64,000 nucleotides of DNA from Agarophyton chilense (lineage: Eukaryota > Rhodophyta > Florideophyceae > Gracilariales > Gracilariaceae): positions 682,001 through 746,000 of the forward strand of contig JARGXX010000075.1 of the NCBI GenBank assembly GCA_030374765.1, written 5' to 3'. The notes beneath the pieces are model-generated. The model was given only the letters and a program-made list of their open reading frames with translations. It was not told the DNA's origin and did no database searches. Shown piece after piece: positions 56,013 through 64,000 of the stretch (position 1 is the stretch's first letter; each line of letters begins with the position of its first letter). The position numbers and the translations under genes are program-made.

Positions 56013-56685
56013 TCACAACGTGAGCGCAGGTTAGGTAAAGGAAAAGGAAGAAGAGGAGGAAAAGACGAGAAGAAGAGAAAATTAAAAGAAGAGAAACAAA
56101 GGAAGGTAGTCAGCCTTGACAATTTACTTCGATCGTTGGCGACCGTCATTGAGAACTATATCTACCTCGCACGCAGTTCCGCCGCCGGTGCTGACCGTCG
56201 GCGGGTCACCCACGTCTCACACCTTGCCACTGTGCGACGAGGAGTTGCGCGCCAAAACAATTTCAAACATGAAGCATATCAAATAAAAACTCAAAAAATC
56301 ATCCAAAGTGGTGCGCCAGTGCCAACCACCCCGCGCAGCCCAGATTCGGCTGTTACGGCCCAACCCCGTATCCAGCCCACATTCGCACATTCTCTCCAAC
56401 TGCATAGCCCGTGCTCATTCAGCGCTCTCGTCCAATCAAATCGCTCCACTTGGGCCGAAGCCCCAACACGCCCCATAAGAACCAGACCACTTGTCCATAC
56501 CACGTTGCATGAGGGCATTTGCAGTAGCCAATCAGATGGCCGTTTCACGTTGAGATTGAGATGAGGCGCATATGCGTTTTTCCGCAGAGGGTGCCCAAAA
56601 GTGCCCATGCTTAAATCCACTTTTTGTTTTCCACTATTTCCAACACTCCAAAGGGCTTGGGGGCACAGTCGACCAAACCTCAACA
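56013..56685 (-). repeat. Copia-3-family solo LTR inside Copia-1
   Basis: 673 bp flanked by a perfect target duplication ACATG (56008-56012 and 56686-56690). It is nearly identical to the 3' LTR of Copia-3 at 62636-63308, and both sit at the same site of the host Copia element. CGCATATGCG lies at 56567-56576. Confidence 0.93.
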
Positions 56686-56690
56686 ACATG

Positions 56691-57947
56691 AGCCACTCGG
56701 GCAGGCTATAGTGACAAGTCCGACACAAGTGCGCTGTTTACATCTGTACACTGGTGTGCAGCAGTGCAAAGGTAGTATAGGCCTTTGACGCGGCGCCCCA
56801 AGGCAACCACTTTGGACCCCTTGTATACACATACCTTCTCTTTTTCAAACACTACTTTGCACCCAAGATCACAAATCGCCGATACAGAAAGCAAATGGTA
56901 CCTTAAATTCGGTACATGAACAACTTGCTTCAGCTGGCACTTTCGTTTGGACCCTTCCACAATCAGATCAAGCTCCACACTACCGTGACCAACAGACTCT
57001 AGTTTGGAATCATTACCGATGTTAACGCCAGAAGACACCTTACTATCATATGTTTGGAACATGGATTCGTCAAAAGTCATGTGGGCAGTAGCACCAGAGT
57101 CAACAATCCAGTCACTGTTCGTGGCTTTATCAGAGCCAGTAGCAATGAGACATACAAAGTCAGAGTCGTTGCCACCCGTACCTCGCTCATCGCTGAGCTC
57201 AGTATTGACAGTTGGGTGAGCAGCATCGACCTGATTCATGGTAGCCCCATCACGTTGCTTCTTGAAACAGTTCCTCTGGATATGACCCTTCTTATGACAA
57301 TAATGACATTCGATGTTCTTCCATCGCGACTGCCTGCCAACCAAAGCTGCCTCACTTCCACCAGGCTCCTCCTTGGCACGATCGTTCATTCGCTGCTCTT
57401 CTTGCAGCAGACGACTCTTCACAAACTCTAGAGTGAGTTGACGATCGCCAATCGTGGTATCAATTGCGACGATGAGGTGCTCGAATCTTTCCGGAAGTCC
57501 GCATAGGATGGCCATAGCGATGTCCTCCTCCTCAACAACAACGTCCATACACTTCAGGTCCGATGCCAGATGACGTACACGGTTGATGAACTGTAGCATT
57601 TTCTCATCATCACGCATCTTGGCAGAGTAGAAGGACCGTCGGGCGTTGATTTTGTTGAGCAGAGTCTTGCGTTGGAACACATCGCAAATGGCTTTCCACA
57701 TATCGGCAGCGTTGTCGGCGTCGCGCACATGATCTAAATGCTCATCACTGAGTGTGAGACCAATAATAGCTCTGGCCTTGGCATCTTTCTTTTTCCAAGT
57801 CGACAGCTCATCTTCGTCAGTGGGTCTAACAGAGTCGAGGTGGCCGTCGAGGTCCTTGAGTGCAAGCAGCAGCTCAATCTTCTGCTTCCATACGTGGAAG
57901 TTATCCTCAACCAGCTTTTCGATTTTCACCCCACTGAACGAATCCAT
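56691..57947 (-). pseudogene. Copia-1 gag, protease and pre-integrase start
   Basis: The gag start is taken as Met 57947 (MDSFSGVKIEK), typical of Copia gags; an in-frame extension to 58094 would add a hydrophobic leader-like stretch and is less likely. Order: UBN2-type gag domain (about residues 1-180), a CX2CX4HX4C zinc knuckle (CHYCHKKGHIQRNC, near 57260-57310), and an aspartic protease with IVDSGATAHM (near 57080-57110). The frame meets TAG at 56706-56708 where the family has the Trp of the WHxRLGH pre-integrase block, so a Trp codon was lost in addition to the LTR insertion 20 bp further on. Confidence 0.9.
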
Positions 57948-58094
57948 GTTGTGCAAAGTGTCACAAGAGGCCGAGAGAGATGGCTTGACAGCAACAGACA
58001 AGTGAACAACAAGAACAGACAACAACAACAAAGTAAAAACAACAAACGACAAATATTTCTTCAAGATTGAACAGACAATAGTCTGCGGGCGCAC

Positions 58095-59158
58095 TGGCAG
58101 GGCTTCCTATACTCGCGTCCCTAAAGGTCGGACCCCTGGCCCCCAGAGCTCTTCTGGGTAGATAACGGTTTTCTGCAGTCTACCTCCTCCCACGTCAAAA
58201 GGAGAAGGCGCGTTGCTCCTTACGAGGCTTCCAGAGGATGGTTAATGACCGAAGATATGCCTTCACCAAGTTGACCCTCTCTGGCCTCTTTCAAGAACTA
58301 GCGCGACCTCGAAACCGAAGCTACTTCAACACCGAGATACGCTTCTAACGAGCAATCAATGAAGATCGCACGCGGCCTGATCCTGAAAAGGAGGTCAGCC
58401 TTCGAAACGTCGCCTTCCCGCGTACAGCGGATCAAAAGCTCCTTATGGATGCTGTTCACAACAGTCCAAGTGCCCAACCACAAAGGTCGGGCTCACACAC
58501 AAAGTCAAACAACCAGCCAAATGCAGTGCGCCACGGCACCCCGTCCACAAATGCACCAGCAAAGTTCAACCAGATCTTTCGACCGTCACTGTTATCCGCC
58601 CTAAAAGGACCAGTGGGGAACCCGCTTGACAGTACACCTGCTTTGGTTCAAGCCGCCAGGCTAACGTCCCCGAGTACAAGGAATCACCCAAAGCACCTCG
58701 GATCAACCGCTCGTCGCACAGGCAAAGAAGCAGACCAAACACACAAACACACAAACACACACGAACGCTGAGCCAAGAACTCCAGGCCCAGACTTCAACA
58801 AACACGGTCCTCAACCTCTCAGATCAGAACCCGCAAACACGACGCAGGGATCCACAAATCAACGAAACAGAGGGAGACCAAACGAAACGGATAGCGATCG
58901 ACAAACACGGGCAACAACGAGCACCCAACCACAATCACGATAAAAACGTCCAAAAACTACCACCACAACGCCCTCAGGGAGGAACGCAAGACCGAAAGAA
59001 AATACCAACACCAACCCACGATACGGTCACACACCCGACGAAACGGCTACTACGGCGGAAACGAAGAGAATAGAACAGCGAAACGGATGAACGGCGGTGC
59101 GGGAGAGCGGCGAGAGACGAACTAGACGGCAGAGGTCAGCGGGGCTGGGCCCGTAACC
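58095..59158. other. Stretch without recognised gene
   Basis: The first part may be Copia-1 leader. The rest has short open frames only, and a small CA-rich simple repeat at 58736-58766. No LTR of the Copia-1 type is present, which is why Copia-1 is called 5'-incomplete. Confidence 0.45.
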
Positions 59159-59846
59159 TGTTGGATAGGGAAATGCTGAAGGAATGGTTGAGGGAATGAA
59201 AAGGAAGTTCGCCAGCTCTGGCTTGGATTTACTTGGAGGCGCTCAAACTTTCACTTATATACTACTTCAAAACGTCAGCTGTCTAGACTCCAACCCAAAG
59301 TAAACCCTAGACTACAAAGTAGGGACTCTCAATACTACCAATCATATTCAAGCATGACATTAACCCTAGTCAATGTTCATTGCAGCGCACAACAAGGCAA
59401 TATACAGTGCACAGCCCATAATTACACTGACGTGTGCACAAATTCAATATGCCAGCAGACACTACTTGCAATCCGCCTCCATACACACTCACGTTCCAGC
59501 ACAGTACACCAAGTCTCCTGTAATACACATGTCACGTCTCTTCTCCAAGTACATTCGTTACACCTTGTGAGATGTGTTCATAGTACACCAGCTGGACATT
59601 TTGAACACCATGCACAGTAGTACAAGTAGACCACGTACACACGTGTCACAACGACAAACCCAATAGTGCCATACCACTTGTACACACCGCATTGCATGTG
59701 CACATTTGCAGTAGCCAATCACAGCCCAAGTTCACGTTGAGAGCCGACTGACACGCATATGCGCTTTTCCAGAGGCACCCTCCAAAACAGCCCATGCTCC
59801 CCTGCACTTTTGGTTTTCAGTGGCAGCACAGGGTCAACAGCCAACA
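59159..59846 (-). repeat. Copia-2 3' LTR
   Basis: 688 bp, beginning TGTTGG and ending CCAACA on the element strand, a perfect 6-bp inverted terminal pair. It differs from the Copia-1 LTR at visibly more positions than the adjoining pol genes do. CGCATATGCG lies at 59754-59763. Confidence 0.92.
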
Positions 59847-59866
59847 CTCCCTCTCTGTCACTGACT

Positions 59867-62635
59867 TCAAAGGTCTAGGTGTCGGACGCCACTGTCTTCA
59901 CGGAACCTCTCGTGCTTAACACGGCAAAGTGGTTTGTTGAGCATATCGGCAGTCATGCAATCGGTAGGGCAGTAGAACAACACAATCGACTTGTCACGTA
60001 GAGCTTCTCGAGTAAAGTGAAAACGAATGTCGATATGCTTGGTACGCTTGTTGACAACGCCATTTCGGGCAAGGTCAATGCACCCTTGGTTGTCAACATA
60101 TACAGGCGTTGGTTCAACAAGCAACTTTACCGAATCGTCCACTTCTACTCCAATGACTATGCCGATGCCATTCCACAAACGCGTAAGCCAGATGGCCTCT
60201 TTGGAACCACTGCACAGACTCACATACTCAGCTTCAGCACTAGACAGTGCAACCACTTCTTGCTGACGTGAACACCATGACACAGGACCTCCAGCCATCA
60301 TGAACAAGTACCCACTGGTAGACTTGCGGTTTGCAACATCGCCTGCCCAGTCAGAGTCCACGTAGCCGTGAAGTGCCAAATCGGTGTTTAAGCCGTAGGT
60401 GAGACCAAATGTACAAGTACCGTTGAGATAGCGAAGCACACGTTTGACTGCCTTCCAGTGAATCTCTCCAGGTTTCTCAACATACTTGGCAAGTTTGGAC
60501 ACCGCGTATGAGATATCTGGACGAGTTCCTACAGACAAGTACATGAGACAGCCAATTGCCTGACGGTACGGCACCTCCCTGAGTACATCCTGAATCGCAC
60601 ACAGGTCCATGCCAACTTCCATTGGAGTGTCAACTGGTTTGGACTGGTGCATGCCAAAACGTTCCAAGACCTTTTGTGTGTACGCAGACTGAATCAGATA
60701 CAACTCTTGCTTAACTCTGTCACGGTGGATCTCGAATCCGAGTACCATGCGAGCTTGATAGAGGTCTTTCATGTGGAACCGAGACGACAGCTCTGCCTTT
60801 ACACGATCCATTGTCTTCATGCTCGGACTTGCAATAAGCAAGTCATCAACGTATAGAGCAATCAGAACAACAAATCCCAGTATCTTTCCGCTGTACACAC
60901 ACTCATCTGCGTCATTTGGCGTCAACTGCATCTCCTCAACAAGGAACGAGTATATCTTTGCATGCCACTGTCTGGGTGCCTGTCGTAGCCCATAGATGGC
61001 TTTCTTAAAACGACACACCAGATCCTCGTTACCTTGCTGAACAAAACCTGTTGGCTGCTCCATGTACACTGTCTCCTCAAGGTCACCGTTCAGAAAAGCT
61101 GTTTTCACATCCATCTGGTGCAAATGAAAGTCTCGTACAGCAGTCACAGACAGAATCATCCTGATCGAGGTAAACTTAACAACAGGTGCATATGTTTCAG
61201 AAAAGTCAACACCCTCGATCTGCAGGAATCCTCTAGCAACCATACGAGCCTTGTACCTGATAGTTAGTTCACCAGATGGTGCTGCTTCATACTTCTGCAC
61301 ATACACCCACTTGGACGAAATCACGTTTCTGTCTGCTGGCCTTGGCACTAAGTCCCATGTGTTATGGTTAATTAGTGACTGGTACTCACTCTTCATTGCC
61401 TTCTTCCATGCTTCAGAATCAGGACGTGACACAGCATCATCATATGACGACGGGGTGTCATCACTGGCAGTGAGTAGAGCAGTTGCACGCCACCATGAGC
61501 TCGGCTTCCTACGTTCACGCGTGGACCTACGAACAGGTTGTGTCTCATGCACTACAGGCTCAACTGATGTATCAGCTGCGGAATCATCAACAGAGCTGTC
61601 AGAAGCATCATCAGAGTCAGGCAAAGGAGCAGAAGGGTCATCATCGCTGGGTCCACTAGATGTGTCAGATGTAGAGGTATCATGTGGACTAGACATATTA
61701 CTAAATTCAATGTCTGCGTAGTCCTCTTCCTCATGGCTAAACTGGTTGTCTGAGCCCGAAAACTCATCAAACCGTACATCTCTTGACACAATCACCTTTT
61801 TCTTTTCAGAGTCCCACAACTTGTGTCCGTGAGACCCTGGGGTGTACCCAATAAAGATAGCTTCCACACCACGCTCCTCTAGCTTCTTCAGCTTATGATC
61901 CACAACCTTGTACCAGCATCGGCTCCCAAACACACGCAGGTTGCTCACATCAGGCTTCGGACCATGCCACAGTTCATATGGTGTAACACTACTTGGAAGA
62001 GCTTTGCAAGTCACACGGTTGCGCACATACACTGCAACATTCAGTGCCTCAGCCCAAAAGTGCTTTGGCAATTTCTTGTGACATAACATCGATCTGACCA
62101 AGTCCATGAGTGTGCGGTTGAACCGTTCGGCAAGTCCATTCTGCTGAGGATTGTAAGGCACAGTTCGCTGATGCTCAATACCGTGACGTTCAAGTTCTTT
62201 GGTAAAACGATGTGACAGATATTCACCACCGTTGTCAGTGCGCAATGCTTTGAGCACACTCTCACGTGCGGTGATGGTTTTCACTTGTCTGCCAGTTTGG
62301 TTTTGAACAAACTTGAGCCACCTTAGGAACATCTGGAACACCTCATCCTTAGTTTTGAGCATGTAGAAGAAGCAGAAACGACTGTGATCATCGATGAATG
62401 TGACGAAGTAGTGCGAGCCTCCCAAGGATTTCACACTTACTGGACCTGACACATCGGAGTGAACAAGTTCCAGTACGTGTTTTGCTCGTTCCCCCCCTTG
62501 CTTGGGAGTCGGAGCACGGGTTGCTTTTCCTACTACACATGAGCCACACACATCTGAATCCTGCGCAACGTCTACGTTGAGCCCTGACACAACCTTGTTT
62601 CGAGCCATATGCTTGATACCATCCACATTCACATG
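59867..62635 (-). CDS. Copia-2 pol: integrase, reverse transcriptase, RNase H
   Basis: The same 921-residue open stretch as in Copia-1, with about eight amino-acid differences by eye (for example Asp/Glu and Pro/Ser in the acidic linker, Met/Leu and Ser/Cys in the RT-RNase H connection). All catalytic residues of integrase, RT (YVDD) and RNase H are present and no stop interrupts it. As in Copia-1 it begins within the pre-integrase domain at the Copia-3 insertion, so it has no start or gag of its own within the window. The functional constraint on it is or was recent. Confidence 0.92.
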   Translation of the reverse strand, partial: HVNVDGIKHMARNKVVSGLNVDVAQDSDVCGSCVVGKATRAPTPKQGGERAKHVLELVHSDVSGPVSVKSLGGSHYFVTFIDDHSRFCFFYMLKTKDEVFQMFLRWLKFVQNQTGRQVKTITARESVLKALRTDNGGEYLSHRFTKELERHGIEHQRTVPYNPQQNGLAERFNRTLMDLVRSMLCHKKLPKHFWAEALNVAVYVRNRVTCKALPSSVTPYELWHGPKPDVSNLRVFGSRCWYKVVDHKLKKLEERGVEAIFIGYTPGSHGHKLWDSEKKKVIVSRDVRFDEFSGSDNQFSHEEEDYADIEFSNMSSPHDTSTSDTSSGPSDDDPSAPLPDSDDASDSSVDDSAADTSVEPVVHETQPVRRSTRERRKPSSWWRATALLTASDDTPSSYDDAVSRPDSEAWKKAMKSEYQSLINHNTWDLVPRPADRNVISSKWVYVQKYEAAPSGELTIRYKARMVARGFLQIEGVDFSETYAPVVKFTSIRMILSVTAVRDFHLHQMDVKTAFLNGDLEETVYMEQPTGFVQQGNEDLVCRFKKAIYGLRQAPRQWHAKIYSFLVEEMQLTPNDADECVYSGKILGFVVLIALYVDDLLIASPSMKTMDRVKAELSSRFHMKDLYQARMVLGFEIHRDRVKQELYLIQSAYTQKVLERFGMHQSKPVDTPMEVGMDLCAIQDVLREVPYRQAIGCLMYLSVGTRPDISYAVSKLAKYVEKPGEIHWKAVKRVLRYLNGTCTFGLTYGLNTDLALHGYVDSDWAGDVANRKSTSGYLFMMAGGPVSWCSRQQEVVALSSAEAEYVSLCSGSKEAIWLTRLWNGIGIVIGVEVDDSVKLLVEPTPVYVDNQGCIDLARNGVVNKRTKHIDIRFHFTREALRDKSIVLFYCPTDCMTADMLNKPLCRVKHERFREDSGVRHLDL

Positions 62636-63308
62636 TCACAACGTGAGCGCAGGTTAGGTAAAGGAAAAGGAAGAAGAGGGGGAAAAGACGAGAAGAAGAG
62701 AAAATTAAAAGAAGAGAAACAAAGGAAGGTAGTCAGCCTTGACAATTTACTTCGATCGTTGGCGACCGTCATTGAGAACTATATCTACCTCGCACGCAGT
62801 TCCGCCGCCGGTGCTGACCGTCGGCGGGTCACCCACGTCTCACACCTTGCCACTGTGCGACGAGGAGTTGCGCGCCAAAACAATTTCAAACATGAAGCAT
62901 ATCAAATAAAAACTCAAAAAATCATCCAAAGTGGTGCGCCAGTGCCAACCACCCCGCGCAGCCCAGATTCGGCTGTTACGGCCAAACCCCGTATCCAGCC
63001 CACATTCGCACATTCTCTCCAACTGCATAGCCCGTGCTCATTCAGCGCTCTCGTCCAATCAAATCGCTCCACTTGGGCCGAAGCCCCAACACGCCCCATT
63101 AGAACCAGACCACTTGTCCATACCACGTTGCATGAGGGCATTTGCAGTAGCCAATCAGATGGCCGTTTCACGTTGAGATTGAGATGAGGCGCATATGCGT
63201 TTTTCCGCGGAGGGTGCCCAAAAGTGCCCATGCTTAAATCCACTTTTTGTTTTCCACTATTTCCAACACTCCAAAGGGCTTGGGGGCACAGTCGACCAAA
63301 CCTCAACA
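62636..63308 (-). repeat. Copia-3 3' LTR
   Basis: It starts TGTTGAGGTTTGG and ends CGTTGTGA on the element strand, so the terminal pair is TG...GA instead of TG...CA. GAGGAGGAG (63309-63317, element strand) before it is the polypurine tract candidate. CGCATATGCG lies at 63190-63199. Confidence 0.9.
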
Positions 63309-64000
63309 CTCCTCCTCGACTGGTCGGCCAAGTCCAACACGGTCCACGTTATTGTTGTGAAGACCTGGGCGAAGTGGTTTAGTTAAGAAGTCCGCATCAT
63401 TGTCTTCACTTGGAACGTACGTCACATTGATGTGACTATCCTTGACTAGTTCCCGAACGAAGTGCAACGTAACGTCAATGTGCTTAGCGCGACCCGACGG
63501 ACAGCGTTCACCAGTTGCCCAGTCAATGGCGCACTGGTTGTCCGAACGAATGGGCACAGCACCTTGCACTTTCCATCCAATCTCCTTAAGCACACGCTTC
63601 AACCAAATAACCTCCTGACACGCAAGCGTCAAAGCATAATACTCGGCCTCGCCGGTAGACAACGCCACCGAAGCCTGTTTTCTTGCGCCCCACATACATG
63701 TCGCTTTGCCAAGCTTCACTAAGAAACCAGACATTGACTTGCGACCACGTGTGTCCGCAGCGTAGTCAGAGTCAACGTGCGCCTCCAGTTTCACCATGCC
63801 AGAGTGATAGTGCACACCATGTCCAGTTGTACCGCGAAGGTAACGAAGAACCCGCTTTGCCGCCTTGTGACAGTAGGCCGTGGGCGATTTCTGAAAACGA
63901 GCCAAGATTAGGACGGGTGCTAATATATCCAACCGAGTTCTCAGTGCCAAATACAAAAGCGATCCAATGATCTGCTGGTACAGCTGAGTATCCTGGATGG
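63303..64000 (-). CDS. Copia-3 RNase H, C-terminal part of pol (partial)
   Basis: Open from the right edge of the window to a TGA at 63303-63305. The frame carries a Copia RNase H: RVLRYLRGT, HVDSDYAADTRGRKSMSG, STGEAEYYAL, RSDNQCAIDW, KHIDVTLHFVRE and FLTKPL. The last codons overlap the LTR: the TGTTGA that opens the LTR supplies Cys and the stop. No break is seen. The family differs clearly from Copia-1/2 and Copia-4. The upstream RT is outside the window. Confidence 0.92.
   Translation of the reverse strand, partial: IQDTQLYQQIIGSLLYLALRTRLDILAPVLILARFQKSPTAYCHKAAKRVLRYLRGTTGHGVHYHSGMVKLEAHVDSDYAADTRGRKSMSGFLVKLGKATCMWGARKQASVALSTGEAEYYALTLACQEVIWLKRVLKEIGWKVQGAVPIRSDNQCAIDWATGERCPSGRAKHIDVTLHFVRELVKDSHINVTYVPSEDNDADFLTKPLRPGLHNNNVDRVGLGRPVEEEC

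Larger units (their letters stand above)
52537..58094 (-). mobile_element. Copia-1, Ty1/Copia retrotransposon lacking a 5' LTR
   Basis: The 3' LTR is 52537-53223, followed by the polypurine tract GACAGAGAGGGAG (53224-53236, element strand) and a gag-pol frame. A 673-bp Copia-3 solo LTR interrupts it at 56013-56685. The region upstream of gag (to about 58110) looks like a leader, but no matching 5' LTR follows, so this end was lost or rearranged. The left flank CTTTT has no partner on the right. Confidence 0.9.
59159..62635 (-). mobile_element. Copia-2, second copy of the Copia-1 family, interrupted by Copia-3
   Basis: It has a 3' LTR at 59159-59846, the same polypurine tract at 59847-59859 and pol at 59867-62632. 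At 62635 it meets the Copia-3 LTR. From the LTR inner edge to this point Copia-1 and Copia-2 have exactly the same length (2789 bp). The gag part would lie beyond Copia-3, outside the window. Flanking DNA to the left differs from Copia-1. Confidence 0.92.
62636..64000 (-). mobile_element. Copia-3, 3' end of a Copia element running off the window
   Basis: A 673-bp LTR (62636-63308) is directly preceded on the element strand by a purine-rich tract and a Copia RNase H that continues past 64000. On the left it is flanked by ACATG, the same duplication seen around the solo LTR in Copia-1. The right-hand duplication would be outside the window, if present. Confidence 0.9.

Noticed and set aside
1..64000. 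Alternative genetic code or regulated read-through to explain the many internal stops
   Set aside because: All three stop codons are used, together with frameshifts, and positions differ between relatives; decay explains it.
1..64000. CRISPR arrays, rRNA or tRNA genes
   Set aside because: None seen. Tandem repeats here lack regular spacers, and no tRNA fold was recognised.

Overview
This is a eukaryotic nuclear window that consists mostly of LTR retrotransposons in different states of decay. No intact single-copy host gene is visible. The host clues are a Rieske oxygenase of the pheophorbide-a-oxygenase/Tic55 type broken by two short introns (a family of photosynthetic eukaryotes) and a 5' fragment of a histone H3 gene. 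Together with short introns, chromodomain Ty3/Gypsy elements and several Copia families, this fits a multicellular red alga of the Chondrus type. The organism is my inference; the sequence does not prove it.

Layout. 1-8467: Gypsy-1 on the minus strand (gag, PR-RT-RNaseH, integrase-chromodomain), with an extra gene on the opposite strand beyond the 3' end of pol. 9341-9692: a 178-bp tandem duplication abutting an old plus-strand Gypsy relic (9693-11060). 11061-13966: AT-rich, with one GC-rich hairpin patch. 13967-15086: broken Rieske gene. 16010-16390: Copia relic. 16461-17155: diverged tandem duplication. 17198-21689: Copia-4, complete with short LTRs, perfect 5-bp target duplication and a half-initiator-tRNA primer site. 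24454-41529: Gypsy-5 (plus), split by Gypsy-2 (28469-40578, minus, 666-bp LTRs), which itself carries two solo LTRs of two Copia families inside its reverse transcriptase. 41574-43240: tail of a third Gypsy copy with the same opposite-strand gene. 44240-45937: repeats and a hypothetical coding region. 46179-46852: solo LTR; 46898-47024: histone H3 fragment. 47501-49790: hAT transposase relic with a BED finger. 52094-52536: Gypsy integrase relic. 52537-58094 and 59159-62635: two nearly identical Copia copies (Copia-1 and Copia-2), both hit at the same site by a third Copia family (Copia-3), whose end runs off the window at 64000.

The most interesting signal is the opposite-strand ORF that lies convergent to pol in at least three Gypsy copies (2-1186, 29303-30985, 41574-42469). 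It keeps a recognisable protein sequence between copies that otherwise differ strongly at the DNA level, and in the one block compared codon by codon the changes fall mainly at third codon positions of the plus-strand frame. It looks like an accessory gene of this retrotransposon lineage. I do not recognise its function. All internal stops, frameshifts and termini below were read by eye.
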